Assembly (NCBI GenBank): GCA_020426125.1
Contig: JAGQQQ010000204.1
Coordinates: forward strand, 1 to 6,132
Direction: 5' to 3'
Length of the DNA stretch: 6,132 bases
Source of the DNA: Planctomycetaceae bacterium
Lineage (GTDB): Bacteria > Planctomycetota > Planctomycetia > Planctomycetales > Planctomycetaceae
Shown: positions 1 through 6,013 of the stretch, piece after piece
Layout of the letters: each line of letters begins with the position of its first letter
Numbering within the stretch: the first letter of the stretch is position 1
Notes under the pieces: model-generated
Told to the model about the DNA's origin: nothing
What the model saw: the letters and a program-made list of their open reading frames with translations, nothing else
The model's database searches: none
Translations under genes and position numbers: made by a program

Positions 1-60
1 TTCCGTTCGTGCCCGGTTACGGCAGACGTTCGTAGGCTGTCTCGCGTCAGCTAAATGGCC

Positions 61-81
61 GAGCGCGATTGTTGGGCGCTC
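61..81. other. Short GC-rich hairpin at left edge
   Basis: GAGCGC (61-66) and GCGCTC (76-81) are exact inverted repeats around a 9-base loop. No T-run follows on either strand, so this is not a standard intrinsic terminator. It may mark the 3' region of a gene lying left of the window. In frame 3 a short open tail ends with TAG at 33-35, but ten codons are too few to assign it. Nothing else was recognised in the first 87 bases. Confidence 0.3.
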
Positions 82-87
82 AAACGC

Positions 88-300
88 AAAGAAATTCGAA
101 AACTCAAATTCCAAAGCTCAAACAAATTCAAAAATCCCGAGTTTCCAAATGAGGAAACAACTTGCGTTCCGGCAGAGAAATCACCAGACATTCGCGACGA
201 AACGTTTCCTGCTTTTGAGTTTTTGATTTCGGATTTGTTTGGTCCTTGGTTCTTCGAATTTCGGATTTTTCCCCATGGGATGTCCAAAAATCCGAATCGG
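88..300. repeat. AT-rich block of interleaved inverted repeats
   Basis: This non-coding stretch is far richer in A/T than its flanks and is built from short words recurring in both orientations. Exact inverted pairs are GAAATTCGAA (91-100) with 253-262, AAAACTCAAA (99-108) with 214-223, CAAACAAAT (119-127) with 233-241, GTTTCC (141-146) with 153-158, and TCGGATTTTT (261-270) with 286-295. The last pair extends by one base to an 11-bp stem around a loop containing the palindrome CCCATGGG (272-279). The pairs cross rather than nest, so no single hairpin explains the block. Purine-rich A/G words dominate the left half and their complements the right half. It resembles the degenerate 'AATTCGAAA/CCAAA' dispersed repeats I associate with planctomycete intergenic DNA. 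That family assignment is inference. No terminal target duplication or transposase was seen. Confidence 0.6.
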
Positions 301-394
301 TCATTGAGAAGCGCTGACTTGAGGTTCCCATGCCGGTTCCCTTCTCTGACCCATTCCGCTTCCCGGCGATTTCTGGTCCCGGATCGATCGAACA

Positions 395-422
395 TTGTGA
401 CCGCCCGCGTGTCCTCTATAAT
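395..422 (+). promoter_or_regulatory. Sigma70-type promoter of aspS
   Basis: A perfect -10 hexamer TATAAT lies at 417-422. A TTGTGA hexamer (4 of 6 matches to TTGACA) lies at 395-400, with a 16-bp spacer. Transcription would begin near 429, giving a leader of about 77 bases before the preferred GTG start of aspS at 506. No T-box-like or attenuator structure was evident in the leader. The hexamers are seen directly; promoter activity is inferred. Confidence 0.6.
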
Positions 423-489
423 GCTCGCTTTTCCGACGCTTCCCGGCGCTCATATTGCGCCCGTCGATGTGTCGAAAGTGGTTATCACC

Positions 490-495
490 AAAAGG
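490..495 (+). promoter_or_regulatory. Weak ribosome binding site for aspS (GTG start)
   Basis: The purine stretch AAAAGG-like (AAAGG at 491-495) lies 10 bases before the GTG at 506. It is a modest Shine-Dalgarno match with slightly long spacing, and it supports 506 over the upstream TTG (455) or ATG (467). Confidence 0.4.
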
Positions 496-505
496 TATCG
501 GACAC

Positions 506-2275
506 GTGCTACGCTCACACACCTGCGGTCAACTCCGAAGTGATCAGATCGGCCAGACAGTCACCCTGGGAGGTTGGGTGGACAAATACCGCGACCATGG
601 CGGCGTCGTGTTCATTGATCTTCGCGACCGCTACGGCATTACACAGGTTGCTTTCCGGATGGAAGAGTCCAGTGACACGCAGCAACTCGCCGCCAGTTTG
701 CGACACGAAGATGTCGTTCAGGTGACCGGCGAAGTGGTCAGTCGCGGTCCGGAGAACAAGAACCCCAAACTCCCGACCGGAGAAATTGAGGTCCGCGCGA
801 GCCAGTTGAAGGTGCTCAATAAGAGCAAGACGCCGCCGTTTGAGCCGCGAGGCGAGACCGTTCCCAACGAGGAACTTCGGTTGCAGTACCGGTACATCGA
901 TCTCCGTCGGCCCGCGTTGCAAGAAAAGATGGTGCTCCGGCATCGGCTGACGAAGATCGTTCGCGACTACTTCGACGCTTTAGGATTTCTCGATGTCGAG
1001 ACTCCCATTTTGGGACGGAGCACTCCCGAGGGCGCGCGCGATTATCTCGTGCCGAGCCGTGTCCACGAAGGAGCCTTCTACGCTCTGCCCCAGTCGCCGC
1101 AACTGTTCAAACAGATTCTGATGGTCGCCGGATACGATCGGTATATGCAGATTGCCCGTTGCTTTCGGGATGAGGACCTCCGCGCCGACCGCCAGCCGGA
1201 GTTCACTCAGATCGACCTGGAGATGGCCTTCGTTGAACAGGACGACGTTCTGGGGGTCATCGACGGTCTGATTGCCAAACTGGTCAAGGAACTGCAAGGG
1301 AAGGACATCTCGTTGCCGTTGCCCCGCTACACTCACGCGGAGGTCATGGAGGACTACGGCACCGACAAGCCGGACCTTCGCTTTGAGATGAAGATCAAGG
1401 ATATCACCGACCTCGTCAAAGAGAGCAGCTTCGGCGTCTTCAAAAGCACCGCCGACGCCGGGGGACGGATCCGCGGCCTCTGCGTCAAAGGGGCCGCCGA
1501 CAAATACAGCCGCCGAATTCTCGACAACGACTTCAAAGGGATCGTCGGGGAATATGGAGCCAAAGGCCTCGCCTATTTCAAAGTCGCCGATGGCAAGTTG
1601 GAGTCTTCCATCGCCAAGTTCTTCGACGAAGAACAACAAAAAGCGATCGTCCAGCGGATGGAAGGAGAAGACGGTGACCTGCTCCTCTACGTCGCCGATC
1701 GTGACAAAGTCTCCTCCCCCGCCTTGGCCGCTCTTCGCAATTTCCTCGGCAAAGACCTCGAACTCTACGATCCCCGCGAGATCAAAACCGCCTGGGTTCT
1801 GGAGTTTCCATTGGTGACTTGGAACGAAGAAGACAACCGCTGGGACGCGGAGCACCATCCGTTTTGTGCCGTTCACCCGGACGATGTGGACTACTTCGAG
1901 ACCGACCCGTCCAAGATTCGGGCGCTCTCCTACGATCTCGTTTGCAACGGCTACGAAGCGGCCAGTGGTAGCATCCGTATTCACGATCCGGCGACCCAGC
2001 AAAAGGTTTTCGACCTCTTAAAGATCACCGCTGAGGAAGCGGAGTCGCGATTTGGGTTCCTGTTGCAAGCTCTGCGATACGGAGCCCCCCCACACGGCGG
2101 CATCGCTTTGGGACTCGATCGCTGGGTCATGCTCTTCGCCGGAAGCGACAATATCCGCGATGTCATCGCCTTCCCGAAGACGCAGAAGGCCTCCGACCTG
2201 ATGAACGGGGCTCCCTCGGACGTCGATCCCAAACAACTCCGGGACCTGCACATCAAGCTGGACATCCCCCAGTAG
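506..2275 (+). CDS. aspS: Aspartyl-tRNA synthetase (probably non-discriminating, AspRS)
   Basis: This cytoplasmic class II synthetase activates aspartate with ATP and loads it onto tRNA. The reading frame is open from TTG 455, but the family N-terminus aligns with LRSHTCGQL just after GTG 506. That start gives 589 residues, the usual bacterial length. In that numbering the OB-fold anticodon domain spans about 1-107 (WVDKYRDHGG at 24-33). Motif 1 is near 143-169 and the flipping loop TPEGARDYLVPSR is at 173-185. QSPQ follows at 196-199 and motif 2 (ARCFRDEDLRADRQPEFTQ) near 217-235. The bacterial GAD insertion covers about 273-405, and motif 3 (GGIALGLDRWVMLFAG) is at 531-546. All three class II motifs are intact. 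Position 31 is His, as in non-discriminating AspRS (for example Pseudomonas), where E. coli has Leu. The enzyme may therefore also form Asp-tRNA-Asn for GatCAB. It appears monocistronic, with its own promoter and a convergent downstream neighbour. Identity is near certain; the tRNA specificity is inferred. Confidence 0.97.
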   Translation: MLRSHTCGQLRSDQIGQTVTLGGWVDKYRDHGGVVFIDLRDRYGITQVAFRMEESSDTQQLAASLRHEDVVQVTGEVVSRGPENKNPKLPTGEIEVRASQLKVLNKSKTPPFEPRGETVPNEELRLQYRYIDLRRPALQEKMVLRHRLTKIVRDYFDALGFLDVETPILGRSTPEGARDYLVPSRVHEGAFYALPQSPQLFKQILMVAGYDRYMQIARCFRDEDLRADRQPEFTQIDLEMAFVEQDDVLGVIDGLIAKLVKELQGKDISLPLPRYTHAEVMEDYGTDKPDLRFEMKIKDITDLVKESSFGVFKSTADAGGRIRGLCVKGAADKYSRRILDNDFKGIVGEYGAKGLAYFKVADGKLESSIAKFFDEEQQKAIVQRMEGEDGDLLLYVADRDKVSSPALAALRNFLGKDLELYDPREIKTAWVLEFPLVTWNEEDNRWDAEHHPFCAVHPDDVDYFETDPSKIRALSYDLVCNGYEAASGSIRIHDPATQQKVFDLLKITAEEAESRFGFLLQALRYGAPPHGGIALGLDRWVMLFAGSDNIRDVIAFPKTQKASDLMNGAPSDVDPKQLRDLHIKLDIPQ

Positions 2276-2280
2276 CCGAT

Positions 2281-2314
2281 TTTCGAGGGGCTCATGGTTT
2301 CGTGGGGCTCATGG
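2281..2314. repeat. 17-bp tandem duplication after aspS
   Basis: Two adjacent 17-base units, TTTCGAGGGGCTCATGG (2281-2297) and TTTCGTGGGGCTCATGG (2298-2314), differ at one base. They start five bases after the aspS stop codon and end directly beside the hairpin at 2315-2359. No gene is encoded here. Confidence 0.85.
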
Positions 2315-2359
2315 CGGCATGGCCAACGGAGAGGTGTCCGCCTTCTGTTGGCCATGCCG
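2315..2359. repeat. Long perfect-stem hairpin between convergent genes
   Basis: CGGCATGGCCAAC (2315-2327) and GTTGGCCATGCCG (2347-2359) form a perfect 13-bp stem with a 19-base loop. The loop can add about five more pairs (2330-2334 with 2342-2346, one G-T) after a two-base bulge. Neither strand has a T-run after the stem, so it is not a canonical intrinsic terminator. Its place between the ends of aspS and the opposing gene at 2451 would suit a bidirectional transcript-end or 3'-stabilising structure. A dispersed REP-like element is the alternative. The structure is seen directly; its role is inference. Confidence 0.7.
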
Positions 2360-2450
2360 ATGTATTCCCTCGAAAGACGTGATCGGAAGCCTGACCAGGA
2401 GTTTTGGTCGCAATGGTTCAAGACGCGAATCGGTCAGGAACCAGGAAGGC

Positions 2451-4202
2451 TCATCTCGCGAGATTGTAAGCCGCCATTTCCCCAGTATTCCGAACGTAGA
2501 CGATTCCGTGCGCGAGTGTCAGCGGATTCCAGTTCTTTCCTTGAGGCAATACTTGAAACCACGTCACTTCCTTCAATTCCTCGGGAGACGGGTCGACAAG
2601 CACTAATTCTCCTTGTTCAGAGAGCGCGACGATCTGCCCGTTGGTCAGCAGGATTTGGCCATGTCGATAACGGCCACGTAATCCACTGCGGCTCCCCTTC
2701 CACATTCGATCGCCTGATTCGGGATCGAGACAGACCAGGATCCCTTCGTCGAGGCCGTAGAGGTAGCCTTCGTAATAGACGGGGCTTGTGAACTTGCACT
2801 TCATGTTCTTGTTGGCCCAAAGCGAGTCGACGGTCCAACGGCCTTCATCCGACCGGCTCACGCGGAGCATTTCGCATCCCACGTTGTAACTGGCTGAGAG
2901 AAAAATTCGAGCGGACCCAGCGTCTTCGTTGATGACGATCGGCTGGGCGACATTGACCAGAGCGTCATTCTGAAAGGGATGAAACCACAGCTCCTCACCA
3001 TTCTCAGGACGGTGGGCTCGAAGTCCAAGCCCTTCGAAGTTCAGGAGGACTTCCTGACCGGCCACCATTGATAACATCGGAGAGGAGTAACCGGCCACGG
3101 AATTCAAGTCTCCCTTGTCAGGAGCGGTTCCCGTCGTGAAGTCGGTGGTTTGGACCGGCTCGGGAAGTCCCGAGCCTTTCCAGACGATTTGTCCAGCCGC
3201 AAGGGAGTAAGCCACGAGTGCATTTCCCTCGGTTCCACCAACATTCACGATGACCGAATCCTCATAGATCAATGGAGAGGAGGACATTGCCCAGACGTTG
3301 TTTGGCTGGTCGAATTGGATCAGGGAATTGACATGCCAACGCTGGGTTCCGGTGAGCAGATCAAGGCAGCACAAGTCGCCAAATGCCCCGAAGGAGTAGA
3401 CAGAGTCTCCATGAATCACAGGTGTGGCACGAGGACCGGCCCCTCCCATGGCCTCGAAAAAAGAGGCATCATATTGATGAATCCACTGCTCCTCGCCAGT
3501 TTTGCTGTCGTAGCAGACAATCGCTTCCTGCTCGCCCCGTTGTTCGATTGTGATCAACAGGCCATCGACGACGACGAATGCGGAGTAGCCTTTTCCACAG
3601 GGTTGTCGGAACAGTTCCGACGGGGGGCTGGTTTGCCAGTTCTGGCTGAGTTCGGGGCCGATCACGACCCCGTCTCGATGAATTCCCCGGTAGGCGGGCA
3701 TATCCTCAGGCATGATCGCCGGCACCGGTCGGCTTTCCAACGCTTCGATCTCAGGACGGCTGACGGTCGCCAAATGCTCTCGCAACTTTTCCTCGGCGAG
3801 TTTCTCCCAGCGATAGACAATGTGGGGCAACATATCCCCGGTCGGTTCGATGTGATGGATACTCGCGGTCCAGCCAGCCAATCCCAGCACAACGGCTAGT
3901 CCCGTGAGGACGCGCGTCTTCCATCCGATGGGGCCGAAGAGAACCCACCAGAGCAAACCACAGGCGAGGACCAGCATAAACTGGGACACCGTGATCAAGT
4001 TTTTCAGAGAATCCCCCCAACCGGAATCCCAGGCGGTCCACATGACGACCTGTGAGACGAACACCGCGACGATCAGGAGAGCGAGAAGGAAATCGACAAT
4101 CCGAAACGGGAACCGCCGCTGTCCCTTTTCACGAACTCCTGGGGAGGCCTCATCCACTTGGGACGTCACATTTTCTGGAGGTTCGGGGGCGATCTCAACC
4201 AT
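2451..4202 (-). CDS. Membrane-anchored PQQ/BamB-like beta-propeller protein
   Basis: The protein has 583 residues and starts at ATG 4202. The start is preceded on the - strand by GGAAGAAG (4210-4217) at 7-base spacing, a fair ribosome site. Residues 1-34 are a polar cytoplasmic tail ending in basic KGQRR. Hydrophobic helices follow at about 35-56, 69-90 and 95-113. The basic loop between helices 2 and 3 (GWKTR) fits a cytoplasmic side, which puts the rest outside the membrane. After a linker (about 114-200) come propeller blades of the PQQ/BamB repeat type. Their D-x-x-T/S-G-x-x-W-like turns appear near 232-240 (SKTGEEQW), 281-289 (LLTGTQRW), 332-341 (LAAGQIVW), 397-406 (PENGEELW) and 493-501 (PESGDRMW). 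No cytochrome c CxxCH motif or clear quinoprotein dehydrogenase active site was recognised. An enzymatic role is therefore unsupported, and a binding or scaffold role is as likely. It is convergent with aspS and separated from xerD by 712 bp, so it is probably transcribed alone. I know of no precise family name. Confidence 0.85.
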   Translation of the reverse strand: MVEIAPEPPENVTSQVDEASPGVREKGQRRFPFRIVDFLLALLIVAVFVSQVVMWTAWDSGWGDSLKNLITVSQFMLVLACGLLWWVLFGPIGWKTRVLTGLAVVLGLAGWTASIHHIEPTGDMLPHIVYRWEKLAEEKLREHLATVSRPEIEALESRPVPAIMPEDMPAYRGIHRDGVVIGPELSQNWQTSPPSELFRQPCGKGYSAFVVVDGLLITIEQRGEQEAIVCYDSKTGEEQWIHQYDASFFEAMGGAGPRATPVIHGDSVYSFGAFGDLCCLDLLTGTQRWHVNSLIQFDQPNNVWAMSSSPLIYEDSVIVNVGGTEGNALVAYSLAAGQIVWKGSGLPEPVQTTDFTTGTAPDKGDLNSVAGYSSPMLSMVAGQEVLLNFEGLGLRAHRPENGEELWFHPFQNDALVNVAQPIVINEDAGSARIFLSASYNVGCEMLRVSRSDEGRWTVDSLWANKNMKCKFTSPVYYEGYLYGLDEGILVCLDPESGDRMWKGSRSGLRGRYRHGQILLTNGQIVALSEQGELVLVDPSPEELKEVTWFQVLPQGKNWNPLTLAHGIVYVRNTGEMAAYNLAR

Positions 4203-4271
4203 CGTGGTGCTTCTTCCATTCTTCAGCGGCCGTCGACCGGAAGAGTCGGGGTGGTGGCGCGGAACATCGGT

Positions 4272-4300
4272 AGCATTCCTCTTCGCGGGTCAGCCGTCAA
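4272..4300 (-). promoter_or_regulatory. Possible promoter of the propeller gene
   Basis: Read on the - strand, TTGACG (4300-4295, 5 of 6 matches to the -35 consensus) is followed after 17 bases by AATGCT (4277-4272, only 3 of 6 matches to TATAAT). The start of transcription would fall near 4265, about 60 bases ahead of the ATG. The -10 is poor, so this is only a candidate. Confidence 0.25.
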
Positions 4301-4581
4301 GCGGGGAACATCCAACACCCTGCCTGCCATTTACCGCAAGGGAATCCCGCCGGTTTCGAGTCTCCAATCACTTTCCGGGATTTTCGCGGGAATCGTTTAT
4401 CAAGAATAGGAGCTGACTCCTGGTTCTGCGGGTCGCGAATCCTGAAGCCGACCCTGAGATCTGGCAGCGTGTCGATTCTGCCGGGATTTTTGCATCAAGG
4501 ATGCCAGACACTCCAATTCGAAACGCCCGAAAACGTCCCCTTCTGTATCCCCCCACGGGCTCGGGAACTCGCTTCGTCATT

Positions 4582-4623
4582 GGGGCCTTTGGCCAAGTCT
4601 TTGTAGACGTTTGCCCCTTTTTT
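4582..4623 (+). terminator. Terminator-like hairpin with T6 tract, + strand
   Basis: GTCT/AGAC (4597-4600 with 4605-4608, loop TTGT) can extend outward with small bulges: AA (4595-4596) with TT (4610-4611), then GGC (4591-4593) with GCC (4613-4615). Alternatively GGGGC (4582-4586) can close with GCCCC (4613-4617). Six T residues follow at 4618-4623. The orientation is +, yet no + strand gene ends nearby. It could end a small RNA, stop antisense reading, or be a chance structure. Confidence 0.35.
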
Positions 4624-4914
4624 CATTGTGATTCGACTGGCTATGGTCGGTCTGTCGTTTCAAGTCGCGGAGGAGACTGTGGACCCCGAAGAGCAGACCC
4701 ATGAGCAGATGGGAGTCTCCATGATTGAGATGCCCATGGTCCTGTTGAGACTGGGGAGCTTTGTGCCGTTTCCCACCTGTGAACTCCGCAGACGGGGCCG
4801 AACACCAGGTCGCCTGTGGGGTGTCTTCTCACAATCAGCGATTGTTACCGTCTTGAGATGACATGGGGATTCCGTGTGCCGTCCGAACTTGGGGAATCAC
4901 CTGGGCGAAAGTCC

Positions 4915-5862
4915 CTATCCTCTCGGATGGCACTTGGCGTGGATCGATTTCAGCCGACTGTGCTCGACCTGCGTGTAGACCTGGGTTGTGCGAATGCTGG
5001 CGTGGCCCAGGATCTCCTGCAAGGCTCGGATTTCCGCTCCCCCGGCGAGCATATGTGTGGCAAAGCTATGTCGGAGCGTGTGGGGGCTGACCTTTCCCTG
5101 GCAACCGATTCGGGTCGCGTATTTTTTGACGAGATGCCAGATGTTGATGCGTGTGAGCGCCCGACCCGTGCGGCTGACGAACAGGTATTCGCTTTCCCGG
5201 AACCGTGTCATTTTCGGCCGTTCCCGGGAGAGGTACTGTTCGATGGCCTTGACCGCGATGGGGTTCAGCGAGACGATCCGTTCCTTGTTCCCCTTACCGA
5301 GACACCGGCAATACCGTTCTTCGAGTCGGATGTCCGCAAGTCGCAGACCGCTGACTTCTGAAGCCCGGCACCCAGTGGCGTAGAGAACCGTGAGCACGGC
5401 TCGATCACGTAAGGGGAAACTGTCCTCCCAACACGGAGCATCCAACAGTCGGTCGACCATCTCGGGGCTGAGAACCGTCGGCAAGTACCGCCACAACTTC
5501 GGCGACGAGAAGAGGTCGACTGCACTCTCGGTAACGACCCCCTCTAGCACGAGAAATCGAAAGAACATTTTGACCGCGACCAGTCGGCGGGCAATCGTTG
5601 ATGCCTTGAGTTGACGTTCGTGGAGCCATTCGACAAAGCCAGACATTGTCGTCAGATCCACATCGAGAACGGAGATCAATCCGTCTCCGTCGACAAAGCT
5701 GACGAATTGCTGCAAGTCATTCTCGTAAGCGGCCACGGTATTGGCGGACATCCCGCACTCCGCCTCGAGATAATGCAGAAATGGGCTGAGATACTGCTGA
5801 GGATGCAGCGCTCGAGCCGAGATTTGCTGATCTGATGACGGGGGACGACGTCGAGGGGGCAT
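4915..5862 (-). CDS. xerD: Tyrosine recombinase XerD
   Basis: This 315-residue site-specific recombinase is expected to act with a XerC partner and FtsK at the dif site, resolving chromosome dimers at division. The N-terminal core-binding (SAM-like) domain covers about 22-110 (LHYLEAECGMSANTVAAY near 29-46). The catalytic domain covers about 130-305. The full active-site set is present: Arg166 in ATGCRASEV, Lys190 in GKGNKER, His261 and Arg264 in HTLRHSFATH, His287 in LGHAS, and nucleophile Tyr296 in TTQVYTQV. Each lies 17-18 residues beyond the E. coli XerD position, matching a short basic, proline-rich N-terminal extension (MPPRRRPPSS). The ending IHAKCHPRG resembles XerD (HHPRA) more than XerC. 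The start is the only ATG that keeps the whole domain; its ribosome site is weak. No integrase cargo, att repeats or tRNA is adjacent, which favours a housekeeping role. A XerC or generic Xer label is the main alternative. Confidence 0.92.
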   Translation of the reverse strand: MPPRRRPPSSDQQISARALHPQQYLSPFLHYLEAECGMSANTVAAYENDLQQFVSFVDGDGLISVLDVDLTTMSGFVEWLHERQLKASTIARRLVAVKMFFRFLVLEGVVTESAVDLFSSPKLWRYLPTVLSPEMVDRLLDAPCWEDSFPLRDRAVLTVLYATGCRASEVSGLRLADIRLEERYCRCLGKGNKERIVSLNPIAVKAIEQYLSRERPKMTRFRESEYLFVSRTGRALTRINIWHLVKKYATRIGCQGKVSPHTLRHSFATHMLAGGAEIRALQEILGHASIRTTQVYTQVEHSRLKSIHAKCHPRG

Positions 5863-5913
5863 AAAATCACCGATGAGAGAGGGAGTATCCCGTTCATCGG
5901 CATTCAGCGAAAA

Positions 5914-5942
5914 CTGCCGACACCGAAGTTGTCTCCCGGCAG
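5914..5942 (-). other. cTTCGg-capped hairpin upstream of xerD
   Basis: CTGCCG (5914-5919) pairs with CGGCAG (5937-5942). Inside, ACA (5920-5922) can pair with TGT (5930-5932). On the - strand the tip reads C-TTCG-G, a very stable RNA tetraloop. It lies just downstream (- sense) of the T-tract of the neighbouring terminator and 50 bases ahead of the xerD start. It could be a backup to the terminator or part of the xerD leader. Confidence 0.45.
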
Positions 5943-5943
5943 C

Positions 5944-5978
5944 AAAAAGGCCCGTGTGTCCGACAACAACACGGGCCT
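5944..5978 (-). terminator. Strong intrinsic terminator of the right-edge gene
   Basis: GGCCCGTGT (5949-5957) and ACACGGGCC (5969-5977) form a perfect 9-bp stem. It gains a tenth pair from 5948 and 5978, and the loop is 11 bases. On the - strand the stem is followed by five T residues (5948-5944). It lies 36 bases past the stop of the gene ending at 6014, so it should separate that gene from xerD. Confidence 0.85.
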
Positions 5979-5992
5979 CAAGGAATCTCTCA

Positions 5993-6007
5993 CGTCGTCT
6001 GACGACG
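5993..6007. repeat. Short palindrome in 3' untranslated region
   Basis: CGTCGTC (5993-5999) and GACGACG (6001-6007) are exact inverted repeats around a single T, directly after the stop codon of the right-edge gene in - sense. As RNA it would fold with a three-base loop. It lies just ahead of the main terminator. Its function is unknown. Confidence 0.4.
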
Positions 6008-6013
6008 GGAAGT

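Larger units (their letters stand above)
4203..4914. other. 712-bp stretch with no supported gene
   Basis: All six frames contain only short open stretches whose translations look random (arginine- and proline-rich, no domain, no convincing ribosome site). The longest candidate outside xerD's shadow, GTG 4628 to 4861 on +, has no recognisable features. The right part could hold the xerD 3' end region and the left part the promoter and leader of the propeller gene. Small inverted repeats occur: AGGAG/CTCCT (4408-4412 with 4417-4421), GGCAG/CTGCC (4463-4467 with 4478-4482), GCATC/GATGC (4492-4496 with 4500-4504) and ACAATC/GATTGT (4831-4836 with 4840-4845). The word CCGGGATTTT occurs twice (4375-4384 and 4481-4490). 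No tRNA, 6S, SRP RNA or tmRNA hallmark was recognised. Confidence 0.6.

Noticed and set aside
3..35. C-terminal end of a + strand gene (ten codons then TAG)
   Set aside because: Too short to tell from chance; no codon or domain evidence.
88..300. Repeat block as a CRISPR array
   Set aside because: The repeated words are short, irregularly spaced and in both orientations, with no constant repeat-spacer period.
55..543. 162-codon open frame on the + strand ahead of aspS
   Set aside because: It runs through the AT-rich repeat block, the promoter and the aspS start in another frame. Its composition changes abruptly with the repeats and no domain is visible.
980..2002. 340-codon open frame on the - strand
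   Set aside because: It lies wholly opposite aspS, whose class II motifs are intact. Its translation shows no domain and is the usual mirror of a GC-biased gene.
2391..2437. CCTGACC / GGTCAGG inverted repeat before the propeller gene's stop
   Set aside because: Seven bases with a long loop are expected by chance, and no T-run follows.
3150..3899. 249-codon open frame on the + strand
   Set aside because: It is antisense to the propeller gene, has no ribosome site or domain, and is explained by codon bias of the real gene.
4628..4861. GTG-started 77-codon frame in the large gap
   Set aside because: No ribosome site, no similarity to a known fold, and it begins right after a terminator-like T-tract. 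It cannot be excluded but is not supported.
4816..5361. 181-codon open frame on the + strand
   Set aside because: Most of it is antisense to xerD, which has all its catalytic residues.
4915..5862. Tyrosine recombinase as the integrase of a mobile element
   Set aside because: The sequence fits housekeeping XerD, and there is no adjacent tRNA, att-like repeat or cargo gene in the window.
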